48,165 bases of DNA. Origin: Bacillota bacterium. GTDB lineage: Bacteria; Bacillota; Clostridia; CAKSNL01; HGM11501. Below, in pieces: positions 36,574 through 46,492 of this stretch (the stretch's first letter is position 1; each line of letters begins with the position of its first letter). Location: contig JAUZPY010000004.1 in assembly GCA_030705805.1 (NCBI GenBank), forward strand, positions 1 to 48,165. Direction: 5' to 3'. The translations under genes and the position numbers were made by a program. The notes below the pieces were generated by a model that worked only from the letters and a program-made list of their open reading frames with translations, did no database searches and was not told the origin of the DNA.

Positions 36574-36619
36574 GTGGCGAAGGTTAAATTTAGGCATAAG
36601 GGAGTCGAACCTTCGCTAC
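36574..36619 (+). repeat. pstS-pstC intergenic hairpin whose loop carries a half-copy of the palindromic element (copy D)
   Basis: GTGGCGAAGGTT AAATTTAGGCATAAGGGAGTCG AACCTTCGCTAC. Confidence 0.65.
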
Positions 36620-36647
36620 ACAGAATTTATATTAAAGGGATTAAGAT

Positions 36648-37499
36648 ATGAAAAGATATAAAGAAACAATAATGAAATTTGTCTTTCTGCTATCTGCCAG
36701 TATTTCTATTCTTGCTGTAGCACTGATTTGCATATTCCTTTTTGCAAACGGTATTCCTGCGATGCATGAGATTGGATTTTTTAAATTCCTGTCAGGAACC
36801 ACGTGGAAGCCAACAAGCAATATATATGGAATACTTCCGATGATTTTAGGAAGCATTTATGTAACTTTTGGAGCAATTATAATTGGTGTGCCGATAGGTA
36901 TTTTGACAGCGGTGTTCATGGCAAGGTTTTGCCCAAAAGGCCTGTATAAAATGTTAAAGCCCGCTATAGAATTACTTGCCGGTATACCTTCGGTTGTATA
37001 TGGCTTTTTTGGCTTAATGGTCATTGTTCCGTCCATTCGTAATATGTTTGGTGGGAGCGGCTCAAGCTTGCTTGCTGCATCCATTGTACTGGGCATAATG
37101 ATTCTTCCTACAATTATAGAAGTTTCGGAATCGGCAATAAGAGCTGTACCTGAAAGTTATTATGAAGGTTCTTTGGCACTGGGAGTAAGCCATGAAAGAA
37201 GTGTGTTTTTCTCGGTATTGCCTGCTGCAAAATCGGGGATTATGGCAGGAGTCATACTTGGAATCGGCAGAGCAATAGGAGAGACAATGGCTGTTATAAT
37301 GGTTGCCGGAAATCAGGCAATTATGCCAAGCGGAGTTCTTAAAGGGCTGCGCACACTTACGGCAAACATTGTTATTGAAATGGGCTATGCAGCAGACTTG
37401 CACCGTGAAGCATTAATTGCAACCGGAGTTGTACTGTTCATATTCATTTTAATTATCAACTTGACCTTTTCAATGGTTAAAAGGAGGTCAGTTAGATGA
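36648..37499 (+). CDS. pstC: phosphate ABC transporter permease PstC
   Basis: GIPSVVYGFFGLMVIVP; GIGRAIGETMAVIMVAGN. Confidence 0.96.
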   Translation: MKRYKETIMKFVFLLSASISILAVALICIFLFANGIPAMHEIGFFKFLSGTTWKPTSNIYGILPMILGSIYVTFGAIIIGVPIGILTAVFMARFCPKGLYKMLKPAIELLAGIPSVVYGFFGLMVIVPSIRNMFGGSGSSLLAASIVLGIMILPTIIEVSESAIRAVPESYYEGSLALGVSHERSVFFSVLPAAKSGIMAGVILGIGRAIGETMAVIMVAGNQAIMPSGVLKGLRTLTANIVIEMGYAADLHREALIATGVVLFIFILIINLTFSMVKRRSVR

Positions 37500-38332
37500 A
37501 AAGAAATAAAATACAATCTATACTATTAAGATTACTTGTTTATTTGGCAGTAACACTAACCGTTTTGGCCCTTGTTTTAATCGTAGGCTATATTTTAATA
37601 AAAGGCGTACCGCACCTTTCGCTTAGTTTGTTTAGCTTTAAGTATACAAGTGAGAATGTATCGTTATTCCCTGCAATGGTCAATACGGTTACAATGACAC
37701 TGTTATCTTTGCTGATAGCTGTTCCCTTAGGAATAGGTTCGGCAATTTATCTTGTAGAATATGCAAAAAAGGGGAATAAGTTTGTTGCGGTTGTCCGCAC
37801 AACGGCAGAAACCCTATCAGGAATACCATCTATTGTATATGGATTATTCGGATATCTGATGTTTGTTTCAGCCCTTGGTTTTGGATATTCGCTGCTCGCC
37901 GGAGCCTTAACCCTCTCAATAATGATATTACCGGTAATAATGAGAACTACAGAAGAGGCTTTAATAGCTGTACCGGATATTTATCGGGAAGGAAGCTTCG
38001 GGCTTGGAGCAGGTAAGCTGAGGACAGTGTTTAGAATAGTATTGCCTTCCGCAGTACCGGGAATCTTCGCAGGAATAATTTTATCTGTCGGCAGAATAGT
38101 TGGTGAGACAGCGGCACTTATATATACCGCAGGTACTGTTGCGCAAATTCCAAACAGTTTGATGTCAAGCGGCAGAACAATGTCAATACACATGTATGCA
38201 CTGTGGAAAGAAGGATTAAATGCAGATCAAGCTTACGCTACGGCGGTTGTACTATTAGTAATTGTAATAGGGTTAAATGCTTTTTCTGCATTTTTAGCTA
38301 AAAGAATAACAAGAGGTAAGATAAATGGATAA
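37496..38332 (+). CDS. pstA: phosphate ABC transporter permease PstA
   Basis: [35 protein letters not shown]; 4-nt overlap with pstC. Confidence 0.96.
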   Translation: MKRNKIQSILLRLLVYLAVTLTVLALVLIVGYILIKGVPHLSLSLFSFKYTSENVSLFPAMVNTVTMTLLSLLIAVPLGIGSAIYLVEYAKKGNKFVAVVRTTAETLSGIPSIVYGLFGYLMFVSALGFGYSLLAGALTLSIMILPVIMRTTEEALIAVPDIYREGSFGLGAGKLRTVFRIVLPSAVPGIFAGIILSVGRIVGETAALIYTAGTVAQIPNSLMSSGRTMSIHMYALWKEGLNADQAYATAVVLLVIVIGLNAFSAFLAKRITRGKING

Positions 38333-39074
38333 ATTAAACACGGAAAATCTAAATCTTTTTTACGGAAACTTTCAAGCGCTGAAAAATATTAACTTAAATA
38401 TAAAGCCCAATGAAATAACTGCTTTGATTGGACCTTCGGGATGCGGAAAGTCTACGCTTTTAAAGACATTAAACAGGATGAACGATTTGATAGAAGGCTG
38501 TAAAATTGACGGAAAGGTACTTTTAGAGGGCAAAGATATTTATGGAGACATAGATATTAATTTACTACGAAGGCGTGTCGGAATGGTTTTCCAAAAGCCA
38601 AATCCTTTTCCTATGAGCGTCTATGACAATATAGCTTACGGGCCAAGAACTCACGGTATAAAAAGCAAGGCAAAGCTTGATGATATTGTAGAGCGTTCAC
38701 TGACCGATGCGGCAATTTGGGATGAATTGAAGGATCGCCTTAAAAAAAGTGCACTAGGTATATCAGGAGGTCAGCAGCAGCGGCTTTGCATTGCAAGAGC
38801 TTTGGCGGTGGAGCCTGAAGTGCTGCTTATGGATGAACCGACAAGCGCATTAGACCCTATTTCGACAAGTAAAATAGAAGACCTTGCAATAGAACTTAAA
38901 AACAAGTATACTATTGTTATAGTAACTCATAATATGCAGCAGGCAACACGTATTTCGGATAAAACAGCATTCTTTTTATTGGGTGAAGTAATAGAGTTTG
39001 ATGAGACGGAGGAAATATTCTCTAATCCGCGGGACAAACGGACAGAGGACTACATTACAGGAAGGTTTGGGTGA
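38325..39074 (+). CDS. pstB: phosphate ABC transporter ATP-binding protein PstB
   Basis: [51 protein letters not shown]-type [15 protein letters not shown]. Confidence 0.97.
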   Translation: MDKLNTENLNLFYGNFQALKNINLNIKPNEITALIGPSGCGKSTLLKTLNRMNDLIEGCKIDGKVLLEGKDIYGDIDINLLRRRVGMVFQKPNPFPMSVYDNIAYGPRTHGIKSKAKLDDIVERSLTDAAIWDELKDRLKKSALGISGGQQQRLCIARALAVEPEVLLMDEPTSALDPISTSKIEDLAIELKNKYTIVIVTHNMQQATRISDKTAFFLLGEVIEFDETEEIFSNPRDKRTEDYITGRFG

Positions 39075-39080
39075 TGAAAG

Positions 39081-39725
39081 TTGAGAAATAAATTTGATAC
39101 ACAGCTTGAAGCGTTAAATAACGACCTGATTTCTATGGGAGCACTTTGCGAAGATACTATAGCTTGTGCAGTTAAGGCTCTTATGAATAACGACATGCAG
39201 TTGGCTGAAAAAGCAATAAAAACCGAAAAAGAAATAGATCAAAAAGAAAGAGATATAGAAGCTCTTTGCCTGAAGCTCCTGCTCCAGCAGCAGCCTGTTG
39301 CTAAGGATCTGCGCATGGTTTCATCAGCTCTTAAAATGATTACGGATATGGGCCGCATTGGGGACCAGGCTGCGGATATAGCTGAAATAGTAACCTTCAT
39401 TAATTTATCCGAAAGTATAAATAATCTTCATATTGCAGAAATGGCAGAAGCCACCATAAAAATGGTAACGGAGAGTATTGACGCCTTTGTAAAACGAGAT
39501 CTTAAGCTTGCCAATTCAGTAATTGATTATGACGATGTAGTTGATGATTTGTTTTTAAAGACAAAAAATGACCTTATATATTTAATAACTAAAGACAAAA
39601 AATATGGTGAGCAGGCACTTGACCTGTTGATGATTGCAAAGTATCTTGAAAGAATAGGCGACCATGCGGCACTAATAGCCGGGTGGGTTGTATTTTCCAT
39701 AACGGGAACACACAAGGAAATATAA
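39081..39725 (+). CDS. phoU: phosphate-transport accessory/regulator PhoU
   Basis: QQQPVAKDLRMVSSALKMITDMGRIGDQAADIAE; KYLERIGDHAALIA. Confidence 0.95.
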   Translation: MRNKFDTQLEALNNDLISMGALCEDTIACAVKALMNNDMQLAEKAIKTEKEIDQKERDIEALCLKLLLQQQPVAKDLRMVSSALKMITDMGRIGDQAADIAEIVTFINLSESINNLHIAEMAEATIKMVTESIDAFVKRDLKLANSVIDYDDVVDDLFLKTKNDLIYLITKDKKYGEQALDLLMIAKYLERIGDHAALIAGWVVFSITGTHKEI

Positions 39726-39783
39726 TAATGTTAACTGTTTTCTTAAATTGTTTTTGAAAGAAAATAAATAAGGGAGGGTGCCA

Positions 39784-40458
39784 ATGATTTGCTGCGTTGA
39801 GGATGATAGTGGAATAAGGGAATTAGTTGTGTATACTCTCAAGAACACAGGGTTTAATGCCATGGGATTTGAGTCCGGAGATGAATTGTTTAAAGCAATG
39901 CTCAAAGAAAAGCCCGAGCTTATTCTGCTGGACATTATGCTTCCCGGCACTGACGGTATCCAAATACTTAAACGCCTGCGCTCTAATGCCGTGACAAAAA
40001 AAATCCCGGTTATTATGCTGACCGCAAAAGGTACAGAATATGACAAAATAATAGGTCTTGACAGCGGTGCTGATGATTATGTGACAAAGCCTTTTGGCAT
40101 GATGGAGCTTATTTCACGTATCAAAGCCGTTCTTCGCCGCTTTGAAGAAAATAGCGCAGATGATGAATATTCCTTTGGCAGTGTAAAAGTAAATGCAAAA
40201 GCTCATAGCGTTTATGTTGATAATGTCCCGGTTGATTTAACACTTAAAGAGTTTGAACTTTTGCATCTGCTAATGAAAAATGCCGGCATTGTATTGACAC
40301 GGGATATGCTCCTTGAAAATATATGGGGCTATGATTTTGATGGAGAAACAAGAACTGTTGACGTACATATACGTACGCTCAGAACTAAGCTTGGCAGCGG
40401 TGGGGATATTATTGAAACCGTGCGGGGAGTTGGGTATCGAATTGGTGGTGTAAGATGA
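39784..40458 (+). CDS. PhoB/PhoP-type response regulator
   Basis: CCVEDDSGIRELVVYTL; LLDIMLPGTDG; winged helix; upstream of phoR-like kinase; ATG 39784 preceded by GGAGG (ORF from GTG 39778). Confidence 0.92.
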   Translation: MICCVEDDSGIRELVVYTLKNTGFNAMGFESGDELFKAMLKEKPELILLDIMLPGTDGIQILKRLRSNAVTKKIPVIMLTAKGTEYDKIIGLDSGADDYVTKPFGMMELISRIKAVLRRFEENSADDEYSFGSVKVNAKAHSVYVDNVPVDLTLKEFELLHLLMKNAGIVLTRDMLLENIWGYDFDGETRTVDVHIRTLRTKLGSGGDIIETVRGVGYRIGGVR

Positions 40459-42101
40459 AAAAGAAAGTTTTTTTGAGCATTTTACTGTCTTCAATTTTAA
40501 TTGTAACTATGTCATCTGGCCTTATAATTACAGCTTTATACAAAGATTTTGCTTCTGAGCGCAAGAAAGAACTTATTACCGAATGCTCTTATATAGCTTC
40601 CGCCCTTGCAAGAACCGATAATAACTATCTTATAGAAATAAGTAAGGAAAGCAGCGACCGAATTACATTGGTGGCATCTAACGGAACGGTTCTTTACGAC
40701 AGCTTTGCGGATGCCTCTACTTTGGGAAATCATCTGGACCGCCCTGAAATAGAATCAGCGCTTAAAAACGGAAGCGGCCAGGCAACGAGGCTTTCGAATA
40801 CTTTGGGAGAGCGAACTTTTTATTATGCTAAAAGACTTAGCAGCGGAAATGTCCTTCGCATTTCTACTACCACCAAAAGCATTTTCGGTATTATAGGAAA
40901 CTCATCAATAATCATATTGCTAATAATCATTTTTGCTTTTGCGGTGGCTGTCGTTGTGGCAAGAGTATTAACAAAAGCAATTGTTGCGCCTATAAATAAA
41001 CTTAATCTTGACGATCCGCTTGGAAACAACACATACGATGAACTATCAAATCTTCTGGTTAGGATGAATAAGCAAAACGAGAAAATAAAAGAGCAGCTTG
41101 GAGCGCTCTCCGAAAAGCAAAAGGAATTCAATACAATAACAGAAAACATGACCGAATCACTTGTGATATTCGGGGAAAATAAGCATGTTTTATCAGCTAA
41201 TAAAAGTGCCTGCGAGCTATTTGAGAACAGCAATCCTAAAAACATCGGGTATTTGGAGCTATGCAGGGAGCAAGGCTTTATACAAGCTGTGGAATCTGCT
41301 TTTTTAGGAGAATCCTCTATTAGCAAAATAGACAGAAACGGCAAAACATATCAGCTGTCGGTCAATCCTGTAAAGGGTGATAATTCTTATGCGGCAGTAT
41401 TATTTGCCGTTGATATTACCGAAAAAGAGCAAAGTGAAAAAATGCGTCGGGAATTTTCAGCTAACGTATCTCATGAATTAAAAACGCCCTTAACCTCTAT
41501 TATGGGATATGCTGAAATAATGCAGAACGGTATTGTAAAGAAAGATGATTTTCCTAAGGTAATTGACCAGATTTATTTTCAATCCAAACGGCTTTTAACA
41601 TTAATAGAGGACATTATTAAGCTGTCACGGCTTGATGAGGAAGGCTTAAAGGATGAATTTATACCTGTGGATTTGTATGCTCTTTCAGAGGCGGTAATTA
41701 CAGAACTTAAAGATAAAGCCGAGAAGAATAATATATCTTTAATTCTTGAAGGCAACTCCTGTATTGTAAATGGCGTCGAAGGAACACTTCATGAAATGAT
41801 TTACAATCTTTGCGATAATGCAATTACTTACAATAAGCCCGAAGGAAGCGTAACAGTAAAAGTAAGCAAAGAAGATAATCATGTCTTGCTGTCGGTTAAG
41901 GATACCGGCATCGGCATCTCTTTGATGCATCAGTCTCGCATATTTGAACGCTTTTACCGTGTTGATAAAAGCCGCTCAAAGGAAACCGGGGGCACGGGAC
42001 TTGGGTTATCAATAGTAAAACACGGTGCGCTGTTACATGGAGCCGAAATTAAGCTTGACAGTGTACTGGGTAAGGGAACAACCATTTCAATTTCATTTTA
42101 A
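40455..42101 (+). CDS. PhoR-type sensor histidine kinase with PAS domain
   Basis: REFSANVSHELKTPLTSIMGYAEIMQNG; NLCDNAITYNKP; KETGGTGLGLSIVKHGA. Confidence 0.93.
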   Translation: MKKKVFLSILLSSILIVTMSSGLIITALYKDFASERKKELITECSYIASALARTDNNYLIEISKESSDRITLVASNGTVLYDSFADASTLGNHLDRPEIESALKNGSGQATRLSNTLGERTFYYAKRLSSGNVLRISTTTKSIFGIIGNSSIIILLIIIFAFAVAVVVARVLTKAIVAPINKLNLDDPLGNNTYDELSNLLVRMNKQNEKIKEQLGALSEKQKEFNTITENMTESLVIFGENKHVLSANKSACELFENSNPKNIGYLELCREQGFIQAVESAFLGESSISKIDRNGKTYQLSVNPVKGDNSYAAVLFAVDITEKEQSEKMRREFSANVSHELKTPLTSIMGYAEIMQNGIVKKDDFPKVIDQIYFQSKRLLTLIEDIIKLSRLDEEGLKDEFIPVDLYALSEAVITELKDKAEKNNISLILEGNSCIVNGVEGTLHEMIYNLCDNAITYNKPEGSVTVKVSKEDNHVLLSVKDTGIGISLMHQSRIFERFYRVDKSRSKETGGTGLGLSIVKHGALLHGAEIKLDSVLGKGTTISISF

Positions 42102-42165
42102 TTAATTTTTACCTCTTGAAAACCTACAAACATTGCGGTATAATATGTTTATAGGTGGTGTTAAA

Positions 42166-42597
42166 ATGAAAATATCAACAAGAGGCAGATATGCTTTAAG
42201 AATTATGATTGATCTCGCGGAACATAATACAGATGAATATATAAAGCTTATAGACTTGGCAAATCGTCAGGAAATATCAGAAAAGTATCTTGAAAGTATT
42301 ATTTCTGTATTAAGTAAAAACGGAATATTGATAGCATTAAGAGGCAAAGGCGGAGGATATAAATTAGCTAAAAGTCCCAGAATGTATACAGTTGGCAGCA
42401 TACTGAAGCTTACAGAAGGCTCTCTTGCTCCCATAGCCTGCCTTGAAAATAAGCCTAATACCTGCCCGAGGGCGGCAGAATGCAAAACACTTCCGATGTG
42501 GGAAAAATTAGATAAGCTGATTGATGATTACCTTGAAAGTGTAACAATTGCTGATTTAGCTTATGGTAAAAGCGGCGTAGATAACTATATTATATAG
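42166..42597 (+). CDS. Rrf2 family transcriptional regulator (CymR/IscR-like)
   Basis: MKISTRGRYALRIMIDLAEH; RQEISEKYLESIISVLSKNGILIALRGKGGGYKLAK. Confidence 0.93.
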   Translation: MKISTRGRYALRIMIDLAEHNTDEYIKLIDLANRQEISEKYLESIISVLSKNGILIALRGKGGGYKLAKSPRMYTVGSILKLTEGSLAPIACLENKPNTCPRAAECKTLPMWEKLDKLIDDYLESVTIADLAYGKSGVDNYII

Positions 42598-42615
42598 CCT
42601 TTGTAGATAATAACG

Positions 42616-42646
42616 GAACGGAGAATATATTCTCCGTTCTTTTTTA
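42616..42646 (+). terminator. intrinsic terminator
   Basis: AACGGAGAATATATTCTCCGTTCTTTTTT. Confidence 0.85.
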
Positions 42647-42669
42647 TTAATTTATACAACTAAAACATA

Positions 42670-42698
42670 TTGACAAAGTAGGTTGGTGAGAGTATAAT
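42670..42698 (+). promoter_or_regulatory. consensus promoter for cysteine operon leader
   Basis: TTGACA-N17-TATAAT. Confidence 0.85.
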
Positions 42699-42732
42699 AC
42701 TATTAAACCAATAGGAAAGGTAGGTTATTCAA

Positions 42733-42822
42733 ATGAATAGTTTAAAGATGCTTAGAGCGATTAATGAAAAGGAACGAATGTGCCAGTGTTGTTGTAGCCT
42801 ATTAAACACAAATTTTAAATAA
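42733..42822 (+). CDS. 29-aa Cys-rich leader peptide MNSLKMLRAINEKERMCQCCCSLLNTNFK
   Basis: between consensus promoter and O-acetylhomoserine sulfhydrylase gene; CQCCC run; stop 18 nt before the downstream ATG. Confidence 0.7.
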   Translation: MNSLKMLRAINEKERMCQCCCSLLNTNFK

Positions 42823-42839
42823 TAAAGGAGATAATAACA

Positions 42840-44129
42840 ATGGCTAATAAAAATTACAAATTTGAAACTATACAGATACATGCAGGACAAGAGCAGCCGG
42901 ATTCGGCAACGGATGCAAGAGCAGTTCCGATTTATGCGACTACTTCTTATGTATTCAAGGACAGCGCCGAGGCAGCCGGCAGATTTGGACTTACTAAGCC
43001 GGGCAACATTTATACAAGACTGATGAACCCCACATCCACTGTTTTTGAGGAAAGAATTGCAGCTTTGGAAGGTGGCGCAGCAGCTCTTGCTGTGGCATCG
43101 GGTGCAGCGGCAATTACTTATGCTGTTACCAATATTGCGATTGCGGGAGACAATATTGTTTCTTCTGTAAACCTTTACGGAGGAACATATAATTTATTTG
43201 CAAATACTCTTAAGGACCAGGGAATTGAAACAACCTTTGTTGATCCGTCAGAGCCATTAAATTTTGAAAAAGCTATAAAGGAAAATACAAAACTTTTATA
43301 TGCGGAAACTCTTGGCAACCCAAATTCTGACGTAATAGATCTTAAGGCAATTGCAGACATTGCACATAAACACGGGATTCCATTCATTGTAGACAGTACA
43401 TTTGCAACGCCTTATCTTATAAGACCTATCGAATACGGAGTGGATGTTGTCGTACATTCGGCAACAAAATTTATCGGAGGACATGGAACTGTAATGGGCG
43501 GTGTAATAATTGATTCCGGTAATTTTGACTGGGGCCAAAACGATAAGTTCCCGGGACTTTCAAAGCCTAACCCCTCATACCATGGCGTAGTATTTACAAA
43601 AGCAGCCGGAAGTCTGGCATACATTATAAAAATCAGGACAACGCTTTTAAGAGATCAGGGTGCTACGATTTCACCGTTTAATTCATTCCTGCTTTTGCAG
43701 GGATTAGAAACGTTATCGCTGCGTGTTGAGAGGCATGTTGAAAATGCTTTAAAAGTCGTTGATTTTCTAAAAAATCACCCTCAAGTTGAAAGGGTAAATC
43801 ATCCGTCGCTGTCAAAAGGAAGAGCAAAAGAACTTTATGATAAATACTTCCCTCATGGTGCAGCGTCAATTTTTACATTTGAAATCAAGGGTGACCAAGA
43901 AACCGCAAAGAAATTTTCTGAAAGTTTAAAGCTTTTCTCTTTGCTTGCTAATGTAGCGGATGTTAAATCGCTTGTTATTCATCCAGCTTCAACAACGCAT
44001 TCGCAATTATCGGAGGAAGAACTTTTAGATGCAGGAATTAAACCTAATACGGTAAGACTTTCAATCGGAACCGAGCACATTGATGATATTATAGAAGACT
44101 TAAAGCATGGCTTTGAGGCAGTAAAATAA
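42840..44129 (+). CDS. O-acetylhomoserine aminocarboxypropyltransferase/cysteine synthase
   Basis: [60 protein letters not shown]. Confidence 0.95.
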   Translation: MANKNYKFETIQIHAGQEQPDSATDARAVPIYATTSYVFKDSAEAAGRFGLTKPGNIYTRLMNPTSTVFEERIAALEGGAAALAVASGAAAITYAVTNIAIAGDNIVSSVNLYGGTYNLFANTLKDQGIETTFVDPSEPLNFEKAIKENTKLLYAETLGNPNSDVIDLKAIADIAHKHGIPFIVDSTFATPYLIRPIEYGVDVVVHSATKFIGGHGTVMGGVIIDSGNFDWGQNDKFPGLSKPNPSYHGVVFTKAAGSLAYIIKIRTTLLRDQGATISPFNSFLLLQGLETLSLRVERHVENALKVVDFLKNHPQVERVNHPSLSKGRAKELYDKYFPHGAASIFTFEIKGDQETAKKFSESLKLFSLLANVADVKSLVIHPASTTHSQLSEEELLDAGIKPNTVRLSIGTEHIDDIIEDLKHGFEAVK

Positions 44130-44152
44130 AAAATTAAATGGAGGCAATTATT

Positions 44153-45085
44153 ATGTCAAAAATATATAAATCAGCAGATGAACTTGTAGGAAAAACACCG
44201 CTTCTTGAGCTTACGAAAATAGAAAAAGTAAATAATCTTGAAGCAACTATTCTTGCTAAACTTGAATATTTCAATCCGGCAGGAAGTGTAAAAGACAGAA
44301 TTGCAAAAGCAATGATTGACGATGCAGAGCAAAAGGGATTGCTAAAGGAGGGCTCTGTTATTATTGAACCTACTTCAGGTAATACCGGAATCGGTCTGGC
44401 ATCAATTGCGGCAGCAAGAGGCTACAGAATTATTATTGTCATGCCTGAGACGATGAGCGTTGAAAGAAGAACTCTGATGAAGGCATACGGAGCAGAACTT
44501 GTGCTGACTGAAGGTGCTAAGGGAATGAAAGGCGCAATTGAAAAAGCTGATGAGCTGGCAAAAGAAATTCCCTTGAGCTTTATTCCGGGACAGTTTGTAA
44601 ATCCGGCTAATCCTGAAGTTCACAGAACCACAACCGGTCCGGAAATATATGAGGATACTGACGGGAAAGTTGATATTTTTGTTGCAGGTGTAGGTACCGG
44701 CGGAACCGTTACAGGTGTCGGAGAATACTTAAAGTCAAAAAATCCGAATATTTGGGTAGTTGCAGTTGAGCCTGAATCCTCACCTGTTCTCTCAAAAGGC
44801 ACGGCAGGTTCTCATAAAATTCAGGGAATCGGAGCAGGCTTTGTTCCGGATGTTCTGAATACAAAAATTTACGATGAAATTATACCGGTATCTAATGATG
44901 ATGCATTTGCAATCGGCAAGGAAATTGGCAAGGCGGAAGGCGTACTTGTCGGTATCTCATCCGGTGCTGCAGCGTATGCGGCAATACAGCTTGCAAAAAG
45001 ACCTGAAAACAAAGGCAAAACAATAGTTGCTCTTTTACCGGACACAGGTGACAGATATCTTTCCACACCCTTGTTTGCAGAATAA
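44153..45085 (+). CDS. cysK: cysteine synthase A (O-acetylserine sulfhydrylase)
   Basis: [54 protein letters not shown]. Confidence 0.96.
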   Translation: MSKIYKSADELVGKTPLLELTKIEKVNNLEATILAKLEYFNPAGSVKDRIAKAMIDDAEQKGLLKEGSVIIEPTSGNTGIGLASIAAARGYRIIIVMPETMSVERRTLMKAYGAELVLTEGAKGMKGAIEKADELAKEIPLSFIPGQFVNPANPEVHRTTTGPEIYEDTDGKVDIFVAGVGTGGTVTGVGEYLKSKNPNIWVVAVEPESSPVLSKGTAGSHKIQGIGAGFVPDVLNTKIYDEIIPVSNDDAFAIGKEIGKAEGVLVGISSGAAAYAAIQLAKRPENKGKTIVALLPDTGDRYLSTPLFAE

Positions 45086-45093
45086 TGTTTCTT

Positions 45094-45162
45094 AAGCGGT
45101 TATACTTAATACTATTCTTTGTCAGTTTAGACTAAGGAACAGTATAAAAAGTATAGCCGCTT
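45094..45162 (+). repeat. 69-nt near-continuous hairpin downstream of cysK
   Basis: AAGCGGTTATACTTAATACTATTCTTTGTC...GACTAAGGAACAGTATAAAAAGTATAGCCGCTT. Confidence 0.6.
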
Positions 45163-45213
45163 GTATTTTAGGTAAAAATGTTATATAGTATCATAAAAAG
45201 GAAGGATGTATTT

Positions 45214-45582
45214 ATGAAAATAATAAAAACAAATAGTGCTCCCGAAGCTATAGGCCCGTATTCTCAGGCTGCTAATTCCGGTAATCTTTTATTTACCTCA
45301 GGGCAACTTGGTATAAATCCGAAAAGCGGTGTTATTGCAGAGGGAATAGAAGCTCAAGTGGAGCAAGCTATAAATAATATTGGAGCTATTCTTAATAAAG
45401 AAGGGCTTACATATGAAAATGTAATTAAAACAACTTGTTTTTTAAGTGATATAAAAAACTTCCAGGTTTTTAATGAAATTTACGGCAGATTTTTTACGGG
45501 TAAGCCTGCACGTTCATGCGTGGAGGTTTCCGCTTTACCAAAGGGTGCGTTGGTTGAAATTGAAGTAATAGCAGAAAAGTAA
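45214..45582 (+). CDS. ridA: RidA family reactive intermediate/imine deaminase
   Basis: APEAIGPYSQAANSGNLLFTSGQLGINPKSG; KTTCFLSDIKNFQVFNEIYGRFF; PARSCVEVSALPKGALVEIEVIA. Confidence 0.95.
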   Translation: MKIIKTNSAPEAIGPYSQAANSGNLLFTSGQLGINPKSGVIAEGIEAQVEQAINNIGAILNKEGLTYENVIKTTCFLSDIKNFQVFNEIYGRFFTGKPARSCVEVSALPKGALVEIEVIAEK

Positions 45583-45640
45583 ACGGCCTATTGAATTTAT
45601 TTTTATCTTATGATATAATACCTACTAAATCAATGGGATG

Positions 45641-45669
45641 AAAAACACAGCTATCCGCTGTGTTTTTTA
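45641..45669 (+). terminator. intrinsic terminator
   Basis: AAAAACACAGCTATCCGCTGTGTTTTTT. Confidence 0.85.
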
Positions 45670-45693
45670 TATCAGCTACATTAACGATAGAAG

Positions 45694-46476
45694 GTGAGAG
45701 CGTTGCTTAATCAGTTTTCAAGAACAGAACTAATATTTGGGAAAGAAGCTATTGAAAAATTGCAGAGTTCCCGTGTCGCTGTATTTGGAATCGGAGGTGT
45801 AGGCGGTTATGCAGTTGAGGCTTTGGCTAGAAGCGGAATCGGAACATTAGATTTGATTGATGACGATAAAATATGTATTACTAACATTAACAGGCAGATA
45901 TATGCAACACGCATGACAGTTGGCCTATTTAAGGTGGATGTTGCAGAAGAAAGAATACATGATATATGCCCTAATACTGTGGTAAATAAATATAAATGTT
46001 TTTTCATGCCGGACACAGCAGGCGGGTTTGATTTTAAAGAGTATGATTATGTCATTGATGCTATAGATACTGTTAAAGGCAAACTGGAGCTTGTAGAGCA
46101 AGCAGAAAAAAACAATGTCCCCATTATATCTTCAATGGGAGCAGGGAACAAGGTGGATCCCACTGCGTTTCGTGTTGCTGACATATATGATACAAAAGTT
46201 TGCCCTTTGGCAAAAGTAATGAGACATGAACTGAAAAAGAGGGGTATAGAAAAGCTGAAAGTAGTTTATTCGGAAGAAAAACCCATAAGGCCGGTTGAAG
46301 ATATGGAAATAAGCTGCCGTGAGCATTGCGTATGCCCCCCGGGAACAGTACGAAAATGCACTGTAAGACGAGATATTCCGGGTTCAAATGCTTTTGTTCC
46401 TTCTGTTGCAGGACTTATTATTGCCGGAGAGGTTATAAAAGACCTCACTAAATTTACAACGGAAGGCAGATATTAA
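45694..46476 (+). CDS. tcdA: tRNA threonylcarbamoyladenosine dehydratase (ThiF/E1-like)
   Basis: RTELIFGKEAIEKLQSSRVAVFGIGGVGGYAVEALARSGIGTLDLIDDDKICITNINRQIYA. Confidence 0.92.
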   Translation: MRALLNQFSRTELIFGKEAIEKLQSSRVAVFGIGGVGGYAVEALARSGIGTLDLIDDDKICITNINRQIYATRMTVGLFKVDVAEERIHDICPNTVVNKYKCFFMPDTAGGFDFKEYDYVIDAIDTVKGKLELVEQAEKNNVPIISSMGAGNKVDPTAFRVADIYDTKVCPLAKVMRHELKKRGIEKLKVVYSEEKPIRPVEDMEISCREHCVCPPGTVRKCTVRRDIPGSNAFVPSVAGLIIAGEVIKDLTKFTTEGRY

Positions 46477-46492
46477 AAAAGAGGTGTCTTTG

